NCBI GenBank assembly: GCA_002943765.1
Contig: PQWQ01000026.1
Span: 124,001-188,000, forward strand
Direction: 5' to 3'
Length of the DNA: 64,000 bases
Source of the DNA: Psoroptes ovis
Taxonomy: Eukaryota; Arthropoda; Arachnida; Sarcoptiformes; Psoroptidae
Shown: positions 22,859 to 33,394 of the stretch, piece by piece
Numbering within the stretch: position 1 is the stretch's first letter
Layout: each line of letters begins with the position of its first letter
The notes under the pieces: generated by a model
Seen by the model: the letters and a program-made list of their open reading frames with translations, nothing else
The model's database searches: none
Told to the model about the DNA's origin: nothing
Program-made: the position numbers and the translations under genes

Positions 22859-25800
22859 ATGGATTCAGATCAACAACAGCAGCAACAACAACATTATTCA
22901 GCAACCGGTGCTGGATCGAATAAAAATATTGGCCATTATTCTCAGCAGCTAACATATTTACTTGGTGAATTGAAACATATTTATGATCAAAGAGGTATAT
23001 TCGATCCGTTATTCCAAATGATTTTCATTTTTGAATATCTCCAATATCTTTAATCTAATCGATATTAAATCATAATCATAGATGATCCCGAAAAAAAACG
23101 TAAAGCTGCATTTGAAAGATTAGCTGAAATATCGAAAATAATGCGAATAATATTGGAAAAATATTCATTGCTTGAAAGTAAAGAATTACTATTGAATGCT
23201 AGTCAATTGGTTAAAGCTGTTAAAACATATGATTATGATAATTATTCATTTGAATTACATTCAAAATTAATTGATAATATTAATGCATTATATAAATCAT
23301 TCCAATTCAAGTAAGTATCAAATTAATTTAATTAACATATCAATTTGTATTAGATACCATTATAATATTCATAATAAGAATCTAATTTTCAAAACAATTT
23401 AAAATTAAAATTCAAAAATAAGCCCCATAGTCACCATAGTAATGCGAAATAGATGAAATTTTATTAATTTTTTTTTAATTTAAAAACATTTTCCCAATAT
23501 GATTGCATCTGTCATCATTACTACTGTGATGTGATGCTGTATATGTTTGTATAGATGTTGTACGATTCATCGTATAATCAGCTACAGCATTACAAGTAAC
23601 AATGAATGGAAAAAAATGAGAAAAAAGTGTAAAAATTAAGCCACCAAATTTTGTGTTGCCATAATAACCATTAAAAAATTAAATGATAATTAATGATTAC
23701 CATTCGAGGGATGATTTCGTTCAATTTATTGGTAGCGACATATACATATTAATTATCTTTGAGGCATATTTTTCCCAATGAAAATAATTGAAATATTTGT
23801 CAAATGATTTTCCCAAAATTTTATCAGTTAAAATCCATCCAATAGTCAAAATATATTAGAATACAAGATATTTGAATTGAATACTTTCAAAATTCCAGAT
23901 TTTTCAACAATGATTTAAAGTGTCGATGACCAGCAATCGTAAAACAACAAAATTGAATGATTTATTATTATTTATTATTGTGAATGATGCATGCATGATG
24001 CTCCTACAGTCATAAAACAAAAATGATTAGATTTAATTTTTTGTTTTGATTATTATTTATTCATTAATCATTATCATTATCATCATCATTATTTTTGAAA
24101 TTAATCACTTTATTAATTATCAATTTTTCGATATATTCCCAATTCAAAGTATTTCCAATTGTTTACTTCAAGACGGCATTTCGATGTCTTCAACAAAATC
24201 ATTGGATAATAATAATATTACTACTGCTAATAAATCTCAATCATCACCAACAACACTGACAACACAAAAATTACAATATCAACAGCAACAACAACAAGTA
24301 CAACAACAATCAATTATTGGTAGTTCAAATCGTTCAAGAACATTACCTAATAATATGTTTGAAGAGAAAATTTATTCATATAAATTTGGTTTAGATGAGC
24401 TGATAAAACAGGCAAAATTTTGGTGCAAATATCTTAAAGAATTAGTGATTTATATTGAAAAACGTGCACAAATCGAAAATGAATATAATCGTTCTGTGAT
24501 GAAAAATAATCAAAACATTTCATCGATGATACAACAATTTAAAAATGAAAAAGTATGTATTCATACATTCATGCATATGTTATGAATGTGATATTGATGC
24601 TTCCATATATTTTGTTTGATTTGAATAATGATAATTAATTTATTCATAATATATTTTTGTTTAAAAAAAAATTAGGCATTTTTACCATTTCATAATAATT
24701 ATGATCAATTATGTCAATGTGAAATGAAAAATGTCAACATGTGTTATAATAATTTTGATATGTTATGCAAAGATATACTACAACCGGTGAATGAATTTCG
24801 TACAGAATTTGAAAAAGAAATTAAAAAAATCAAAGAAGAATGGTCTAAAGCCAGCAAGCAATTGAATGATGCTATCAATGCTTATTCAAAATCACGTGAA
24901 AATTTTCATGCACAAAAATTACAAGATATCGATAATAATAATAAAATTGGAATGAAATTGAGGTACATTTACATTCGATGATAAATTCATTTAATCTTAT
25001 ATATTTGATATTTAATTAATTTTTCTCACATTAATCTTGTATATTAAAAGTTATTTAGAAAATGAATTCAATGAAGCTGATGCCACTAATACAAAATATT
25101 TATGTCTGATCAATGCACAAAAAGAATTATTCAACAAATCAAAACGTGAGCTAATAAATCGTCTACAAAATTTAATGGCTATTGCTGAAATGAAAATCAA
25201 AGAAATCACCATACATTATTTTGAAACATTACGTGATTCAATCATATATTCACCCGATGAGATTAATTCTTCATTAATTAATATTAATCAATATGAAATG
25301 GGTAAACCATATCGTGATTTTTCAAATAGTTTGAAAATAACGATGGATGATAGTGTTATTGGTGGTGGTGGTGGTGGTGGTGATTCTTCATCATATAATT
25401 ATAATCCATATGCTAGTCAAAATCATCTTTATACTCAGCCACATTATCTTACAGAAAATATTATCGATATTGATGATTCAAGTGATTCTGACAGTGGTCA
25501 AAATAATAGTGAAAATTTTGAAGTTTTTATGAATAAAAGACAATCTCAACAACAAAAATATGTGCGTAAAGAAAGTAAAGCAATGACTAATAAAGCAACT
25601 TCGGCTGAAAATATTCAAATGAGTAAGTATTTGATTAATTTCAAGATGATCAATTATTCATATGTCGATTTTTTTATCTGTATTCAATAGAGGGCATCGA
25701 GAAAAAATACAAGGTATGTTAGAAATCAATGGTCACAGTTCAGTTTCTTGATTTTGTTTTATTCGAATAGAGTGTATATCATTTTAAGAAAGGTGCTAAT

Positions 25801-27275
25801 TGCAATGATAATGAAGCTAATCATTTTTTCGGTAAACCACTGGTTCAATTATCGAAAAACGTTGCACTAGATTTTTTGAAACAATGTGTACATCAAATTG
25901 AAACACGTGGTTCACGTATATCCGGTATTTATCGTGTATCGGCCGTCAAATCTCAGGTTGATAGTTTAACGAAAGCATATGAAACAAATCCGAATAGTGT
26001 TGATTTATCAAACATTTCGCCGAATGTTATTGCTAATTTGTTGAAACAATTTTTCCGTAAAGTATGAAACACGATCAATAATCATTGAATAAGTACTAAA
26101 TTTTGATTTTTTTGGATCACAATTTGAAGCTACCGGAACCGTTGTTAACATTCCAACTTTATAATGAATTCATTGAAGTTGCAAGTAGATATTCGAAAAA
26201 TTCTCAAATAGATCAATCAAATGAAGACGATATCGTTAATAGATTGAAGAAAATATGTCGTCTTCTACCCCTGGTTCATTATAATACATTACGTTATTTG
26301 ATAACTCATTTGAAACGAATATCTAATGATGCTGAATTTAATCAAATGAATCCTAGCAATTTAGGCATTGTTTTCGGTCCGACATTGTTGAAGAAAGCGT
26401 GAGTGAATCAAAGTGAAATCAATCAAATTTATTTTTAATTCAATCGATCTCCTATATTCAGTGACAATGATGATACCAATATGCTTTATGATACCAATCA
26501 TCAAAGTAGAGTTATCGAATTATTTATTTTATATGCTGATAGAATTTTCGATATAAATGAATCGGAAAATAATGATTATTTCGGTGGCAAAAATAGTGCT
26601 GGATTACAAAGAAACAATTCTTTTGGTCAAGCCGATAATAACAAAGGATTTCTGGATTCATCATCTTCATCATCGATGAAAGAAAATGGAGATTCCCTGA
26701 ATATTTTTGGTAATAGGTTATCAAAATCGGCAACTTGTTCATCGATAAACAAAAAAGATTTGAATCAAATCAAATATGATAAAAATCAAGCCAAATATAA
26801 ATTTTTTCATTTAGATATTAATAATCAATCACAGCAAAGATTTTCATCATATTCACCACAACATATTTATAGCGAAGCTAATAGTCCAAAAACAAATGTA
26901 AATAAAGTATTTACAACTATCACTAATTATTCAAACAATAACAATAGATTAGTTAAAAATGATGTAGAATTATCACCATTTTCACAAATAACAGCTGCAT
27001 CTAAATCATCCGGGCCATTAAATCGTCATGTTGAATCATTACACAAGCAGCAACCACAACAACAAAATCATGTTAAACGAATTGTATCAGGTTATCAAAT
27101 GATCTCTAGAATAGGTGGTAACAGCGGCAGCAGCTCACAACAATCATCATTTAGTCCACAATCATCACCAACACCGATTTATGCTAGAAATAATGAACTT
27201 TCAAAATCATCATCCGATATTTATACATATAAAAATATTAATTTTTCAATCAATTCAAATGAAGAACATGTTTAA
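22859..27275 (+). CDS. F-BAR RhoGAP of the ARHGAP29/ARHGAP45/GMIP family
   Basis: Nine exons: 22859-22994, 23082-23310, 24150-24552, 24676-24962, 25051-25622, 25691-25713 (23 bp), 25771-26061, 26130-26398 and 26462-27275, giving 1007 aa. Family knowledge: these proteins use an F-BAR domain to bind membranes and a GAP domain to switch off Rho-type GTPases. Seen: an N-terminal helical region (LTYLLGELKHIYDQ, ILEKYSLLESKELLLNA), the F-BAR/FCH domain with LIKQAKFWCKYLKELVIYIE, RAQIENEYNR and a long coiled coil. The RhoGAP domain (about 580-740) has GSRISGIYRVSAVKSQV with the arginine finger at about Arg605, IANLLKQFFRKLPEPLL and NLGIVFGPTLLKK. The tail is Ser/Asn-rich and disordered. The C1 zinc domain expected between F-BAR and GAP is not visible. 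The downstream neighbour genes are on the opposite strand. Confidence 0.88.
23311..24149 (+). other. Long intron 2 of the RhoGAP gene
   Basis: 839 bp, ten times the usual intron length here. AT-rich; no open frame, RNA gene or repeat array recognised. The acceptor AATTCAAAG|T at 24149 was chosen because it is the one that restores the reading phase. An in-frame-looking acceptor at 24172 has the wrong phase, so an alternative exon arrangement is possible. Confidence 0.4.
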
Positions 27276-27575
27276 TGAAAGTGAGTCATTTATCTACACA
27301 TTATATAAGATGCAAACCATTTGAATCATGTTGAATTTTTGTTACATTATGTTAACAATGTTGTTATTGTTCAATTATTGTTTTAATTATTATTGTTATT
27401 GTTGCTGTTTTGAAAAATTAATTCATCATCAAGTGATAAGCAATTCAAATTATGAACAAAATATAAACAAATAAATTTATTTATTTATTTATTAATTATT
27501 CGAGTTTTTCTACATTTTTTTCATTTTTATTTATAGATTAGGGGTAAACAAAGGCATATTTTCAATGATAATTTA
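27276..27575. other. Convergent 3' spacer (RhoGAP / small membrane protein)
   Basis: About 300 bp with AATAAA near 27470 on the plus strand and TTTATTTATTTATT units at 27477-27490, which also supply minus-strand AATAAA sites. Nothing else was seen. Confidence 0.4.
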
Positions 27576-27761
27576 TCAAATATTAGCTTCACGTAAATGT
27601 ATGAAACGTGATAATATAAAACAAATGGCTACCGATACGATGGTAAGTCCACATGCTGCCAAATAAAATGTTTCTTCATCGAATAATTGATCAAATTCGG
27701 GAAATACATTATATACTTTATCATACATTTCAATTAATAAATTATAATGACGATTTTGCAT
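27576..27761 (-). CDS. Small single-pass membrane protein, 61 aa, unidentified
   Basis: Intronless frame from ATG at 27761 to the stop at 27576. The N-terminal half is soluble and acidic/aromatic (MYDKVYNVFPEFDQLFDEET). It is followed by one clear transmembrane helix (FYLAACGLTIVSVAICFILS) and a short basic tail RFIHLREANI, giving an N-outside or tail-anchored topology. It starts 61 bp after the stop of MRPL53 on the same strand, and no AATAAA is present in that interval, so both may be read from one transcript. I do not recognise the family. Coding status rests on the sharp TM profile and a clean start. Confidence 0.55.
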   Translation of the reverse strand: MQNRHYNLLIEMYDKVYNVFPEFDQLFDEETFYLAACGLTIVSVAICFILSRFIHLREANI

Positions 27762-27822
27762 CTTTGACTATTTCAAATTTGTTTATCAACAATTGGCCCT
27801 TGAAAATAAATCGATTAAATCA

Positions 27823-28313
27823 TTAATTATTTGAAAATTTTTCAGTATATTTATTGAAATATTCCAATATTTCTATGGTTGTCAGGTTGGCAGTTTTGAA
27901 TATAATTTTTTTACCGTTTTCTAGGACCAAAAAAACAAATATTTAGAATTAATATTGATTGAAATTGATAATTTACCAAGATGTACAGTTATAATTGGTT
28001 CTTGTTGATTACAAACAATTTCCGTTCGAATCGTACACTTTGGATTTGTTTTGTGTACTTGTCGCCGATCTAAATGTTGTAGAAATTCTCTATTGAATAA
28101 TTAATTGATCAACAAAAGAAATGATTAGATCCAATCTTAGAAATGAAATATTGAACCATACCTTATTGAAACAACTTGTGGATGAAATGGATCAAATTGA
28201 AAATGAATTCTTTTGAATGGTTTCAATTGTAATTGACGAATCGCATTCTGTTTGGCAATCAACAATGGATTCTTTGCTGGTGGAAATGTTTTTGGTAAAA
28301 TTTTTGAAAACAT
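27823..28313 (-). CDS. MRPL53: Mitochondrial ribosomal protein L53 (mL53)
   Basis: Three exons: 28313-28162, 28089-27977 and 27920-27823, giving 120 aa. Family knowledge: mL53 is a metazoan mitochondrial large-subunit ribosomal protein with a thioredoxin-like fold. Seen: LQLKPFKRIHFQFDPFHPQV (human counterpart LRPVKQVRVQFCPFEKNV), REFLQHLDRRQVHKTNPKC, a TVHLENGKKIIFKT strand and the LTTIEILEYFN helix (human LTALEMLTAF). The N-terminus is basic and lacks acids (MFSKILPKTFPPAKN), as expected for mitochondrial import. Divergent with p150Glued; the 61-aa membrane protein follows it closely on the same strand. Confidence 0.9.
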
Positions 28314-28822
28314 TTACTAAAAATTGATTTGATTTTGAATCGAAAAAGAGTTGATACAATCAGAATTAGAATTATTCAGCATGATAATAAATATAAATGA
28401 AAAGTTTTGAGCAAGAATTTAAAGAAGCAACGAGAAATATATATAGAATCGGCGCATGTTATTGAATGTTACTTGGAAAAGGCTACATCTTGTATTCTTT
28501 TTGCCTTTAACACTGCAAAATTAATCAACAAATCATTGATTTACTTACTGAATTATTGATGATAATTTTGTTTTTAGAAAATAGCCCAATTTTATCTTAA
28601 AATAATTTCAAAACTTTTTTTTTGAAAATTTAAATCACCTGAAAAACATATGCTCTGTTTCAACATTGTATGAATTTGGCTCTCGATTAAATTCAAAAAA
28701 AAAACTTTTCACCTATAAACTGTTTTTTTAAGGCGAAATTTGTTTTGATTTTTATTCTCATTTCAATATTTTTAAATGACCAGATATCATTGATTTAACC
28801 TGAAAATTTAATTGTCAAAATA
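28314..28822. promoter_or_regulatory. Divergent promoter region of MRPL53 and DCTN1
   Basis: 509 bp between divergent start codons. A short TATATATAGAATCGGCGC stretch at 28438-28455 is the only GC-containing, TATA-like element. The rest is AT-rich without recognisable sites. Confidence 0.35.
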
Positions 28823-31800
28823 ATGTCTGGTCGTAAAACTTCATCAACATTACGTATTGGTTCACGTGTCGAATATTCAGTGAATGTTGGTGGTGAACGT
28901 AAAAAGATACCAGGCACAATTGCATATGGTCCTGGTGCATTCCATTTGAAACCAAATGAAAATGATTGGTGTGGCGTCATTTTAGATGAACCGTATGGCA
29001 AAAATAATGGTATTGTTCAAGGTAGACAATATTTTGATTGTCCAGAAAATTTTGGTGTATTTGTTCGTGTGGCAACACTACGCCCACTATTAGAACATGG
29101 TAGTCGCATGCATGGAACAATGTCTCGTACATCAAGATCATCGACACCTTCGTCCACTCCAAAATCGATGACACCTTCATCTTCGATTCAATCGTTTACT
29201 GGTATGATTGATTCAGGTGGCGATACTGGTAGCTCTACTGTTGATAAAAATTCCAAATTGACCGAATCGATCAATCTGCCAACAGGTAGTCAAGTGTCGA
29301 GATTACGGCCACCAACAAATATTATGTCTTCTTCAACACATGAAATGACTTCTAAATCACAGCAGCAGTTGCAATATCCACAATCAAATATACAAAAAAT
29401 GGTTGAAAAAATCGAAATAAAACGTGATGAAATGATGCGCGAAGATGATGCTGCACAACATCATTGGCCACAATCATCAACGAATTTGACCAAATTGAAA
29501 GAATTGCAAGAAGCAAATGAAAAAATCAAAGATCTAGAATCAAAATTGAATACATTGATGTTGAAAAGAGCTGAAGATCGGCAAAAATTCAAAGAATATG
29601 AACGATTAAAAATACAGAATGAACAATTGTTGGAGAATAAAAAACAAATGGCTGAAAAAATAGCTGAATTATCTAAATTGAAAACAGCAGCTGAAAATGA
29701 AGCAAAAGCTGCACGTGAAGAACAAGTTCGTCAAGCTGAAGAGATAAAAGATTTAGTTGATAATGCTGAAATGGCTGTCATCGACAAAGAAATGGCTGAA
29801 AATAAAGTCGAACAATTACAATATGAATTGGAACAATGTCGTGAATTATTAGAAGAAGCACGATTAGATTTTGAAATATTAAAAACCGAAATCGAAGATA
29901 AAGGTGTTGATGGTGCAGCCAATAGTTTTCAATTGAAAAAATTGGAAGATCAAAATAATCGTTATAAAGAAGCATTGCTTAAATTACGTGATATTTCAGC
30001 TGCTGATCGTTCCACCATACAGACAATGCAAAAAGAAATTGAACGAAAAAATGATGAAATTAATAATTTAATGCAAACGAATGATAAAATGAAAAATGAA
30101 TTAACCAAATGTCATGAACAAATTGAAATGTTAAAAGAACAAGTCGATATGGCATTAGGATCACAAGAAATGGTTGAAAAATTGACTGAAAAAAATTTAG
30201 CAATGGAAGATAAAGTTGAAGAGCTGCAAAAAGCATTGGATGAAGAGGAGAAAATCAAAGAATTGTCCAATATGATTATCGAAGAAAAAGATGATATTAT
30301 TGCCGATCTTCGAGATGAAATAGACAAATATAAAATTAATTTAGTGAATTTTCGTAATAGTTTCATCGTTGCACAAGAAACCGTTCAAGATCATGAAAAT
30401 ACAATTAAAAAATTCCGTGAATTAGTTGCAATATTAAAAGATGAAAATAGTATGTTGCGTGCTGCACAAGAACAAGATCATTCAAAAGTTCAGCAAGCTG
30501 TTGATGTACAAAAACAATTGGAAAATATTGAATTCAAAACAAGGCTACTGGATCGAAAAGATGTATCACGTGCAATCGATATGGAATTACGACAATTAGA
30601 TATTGAACAATTGTATCGTCATTTGGTTTATTTGACACGATTTTTTCCCGAATCATTTTTCATACGTGGTGGTGATCATGATGCGATTGCTGTTTTGTTA
30701 TTTATTCCTAGAATCTATACAAAATGTTCAATTATCGAACGACAAGTAATGGAAAAACATTCGACAATGAATGCACAGCCAGACGGTACTACAATTACAG
30801 CCGAAACTATTGTTCGAGAATTTTTCAATGATAATGATCATGTACAATTAGAAATGACTGATAAATTGAAAGAGCAAATATTTTCAAAGCATATTATTTA
30901 TTTATTAACATCAATACGTTCCACATTGGATAAATATAAAGATATATTGGCTAAATGTGATTCCGAATTATTCATTAAATTAGGATCATTATATCCTGAA
31001 TTGGCTTCACATGAAAAAAATATTGATCATTTTTTGAATCTGTTACGTGAAGATAAATTCGATGAAACAATATCGATTGAATCATTGGAAAAAATTCTCA
31101 ATTATTTGCATTCATTATACAATATTTATATTGCATCAACAAATATTGAATCAGTTGATAATCATAATAAATTTTTGAATGATATACTTGATGTATTACG
31201 AACCGGTACTGAAGCATCTTTATTAGATTTGAAAATAATAACACAAATGACCGATTCAGATAGCTCAATGTTTTTGTCTTCAATCGAAACATCATTAAAT
31301 GATATTGAACAATTTGGTAAAAAAATACGTCGACGAATGGTTTCGGCTGGTTCTAGTTCTACCGACATAAATCCATCATGTTTGATTAAATTTCCGCCCA
31401 CAATCGAAGCAGAATTATTGGATTTATTTCATAATTTTTCATTATCAGTTCGTAGTTTGAAAATAATACGACAAGTATTGATGAATGAATTTTTGAATCA
31501 ATTTATTTCCAATACTAATATCGATTCGAATGAGACAAGTGGTGCACGTAAAATTAATCGTTTCAGTATGAATGATTTGGATAAAACATGTAAAGAATGG
31601 AATGGTAACAGCATTAAATCACTGAATGAAATGATTACCAATGTTATGAATACTATTTGTAAATTTTGTACCGTCATACAACAAGGTAAAGTATCGTATG
31701 GTCATTTATTACTGATTTATTAATATTTGTCTTTTCCAATTACAGGTGATTATGATATTTCAAAAAGTGGCAATACATCACAAAATACTGCATCAGATTC

Positions 31801-33290
31801 ATTACAATCGAATTTTCTATCGAGTTTACAACAATTTATTTCATTTCAAAGTTTATTCAGCAGTATTAACAGTAATAATAATAATTTGAATATTGCAAAC
31901 ACATTACAATGCATTCCATTAGATCAACGTGCATCAATATGGCGACAACAATCTGAACAGATTGCCGATTTTCGTCAAAAGATTCAATCACAAGAATCGG
32001 ATATTATCGAATTGAAACGTGCATTAAAATCTAAAATTGATGAAGTAAGTGAAATGCAAATACGTCGTGATCTTTCAGAAAAGAAACATAAAGAAATATT
32101 GAGAGAGCAGCAAAAATTTCAAGAAGAAATTGAACGTTTAACCAAAGAATTGAAAGAAAAAGAATCCGAATGTGAGCGAATCATGAATAAATATAATCAA
32201 GAAATCAATGACCTCTATTCTGATCGTCGAATGATGAAAGAAAAATTGAAAGATTATACTAAGAATGCATTATTTGGCAAAGTAAATTTAATGACTAGTC
32301 CATCACCTAATTCACCGATTCCAATGACTACATCATCGACTGGCCCAATGAGTTTGGGAAATATTTCATCAATATATCATTCACCGAATGTAAGCCTTAG
32401 TCCAACGCCTAGCCTTAATCAATCAATATTGTCATCAACATGTGGCCAAGATATGATGATGAATATTGCGGCTACAGGTGCTGCTGTTGTTGTTGGTAGC
32501 AATTCAAATCAGCCGGTATCATTTGCCAGTAATGATGTTTTACAATTACAACAGCATATACACAACTTACGTATTGCTATGAAACAAATTGCTCAACAGA
32601 ACATGAAATTACGCACGATGTTAGCATCACATGAAGACAAAATACAGAACGATTCAGATGGTCAAATCATAAATATTCGTCCCAAATGGTATCTAGACTC
32701 ATTGAAGCGACTACAACAGCGGAATCATATGGATGAAAAGCAGATCGAAATGAAATTCAAAGAATTCAATGAAAAATTGATGAAATTGAAAAATGATTAT
32801 CAAAATTATCGTTGTAAATATGCTTTGGATATATTTGATATAACTCAATTGAAAAACTTGAACAGTAAAATTGAACCAGGATGGACTAAAAAATTATTTA
32901 ATAAAGATTTTATGCGAAAACAAGAACAACAACAGAAATTGAATGAAATGCAATTCACCATACGTTATCAACAATTACAATCAGAATTTGAACAATTCAT
33001 AAAAACATTGAATGATGGATTTACATGTAATTCAACTTTTACCACATTCATTGCCCCAAATATTTCAAAGGTATATTTGAAAGGATCACTTATGGTTCGA
33101 TAAATTTTAATTTGATTATTTTCTTTCACAGATAATCAACGCTGAATCGAAATTGATCGCTAAAATTTTCGTCAACAATAAAGATGGACAAACCCAATTC
33201 GATGGAACGGATATAAACAAATTACCGAGAGTGATCCCGATTGAAATAACGAACATTCAGTGGAACTACATGGAAAATTTTCTTTTCTAA
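28823..33290 (+). CDS. DCTN1: Dynactin subunit 1 (p150Glued)
   Basis: Exons 28823-31685, 31746-33070 and 33132-33290 give 1448 aa (human about 1278). Family knowledge: p150Glued is the microtubule- and dynein-binding arm of dynactin. Seen: an N-terminal CAP-Gly domain (about 10-92) with VEYSVNVGGERKKIPGTIAY, GAFHLKPNENDWCGVILDEP, the GKNNG groove motif and GVFVRVATLRPL. A Ser/Thr/Pro-rich basic linker (about 95-190) follows. The first long coiled coil spans about 210-570. The conserved dynactin region (about 570-960) begins TRLLDRKDVSRAIDMELRQLD with YRHLVYLTRFFPESFFIRGGD. A second coiled coil runs about 1020-1130 and the C-terminal region ends NIQWNYMENFLF. The CAP-Gly key motif is GKNNG, against GKNDG in many orthologues. 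AATAAA at 33353-33358 lies about 60 bp past the stop, just before the tandem array. Confidence 0.95.
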
Positions 33291-33394
33291 CAATTTATTT
33301 GATTCAACAATATGAATAACCATGTAATATTCATATTTTATTTGAGATAACTAATAAAAATTTAAGTTATTTGATAAATTTTCATTATTTAAAG

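Noticed and set aside
24173..24183. Acceptor TTCAAG just before the RhoGAP segment MSSTKSL
   Set aside because: It would shift the reading phase relative to the preceding exon; the acceptor at 24149 restores the frame.
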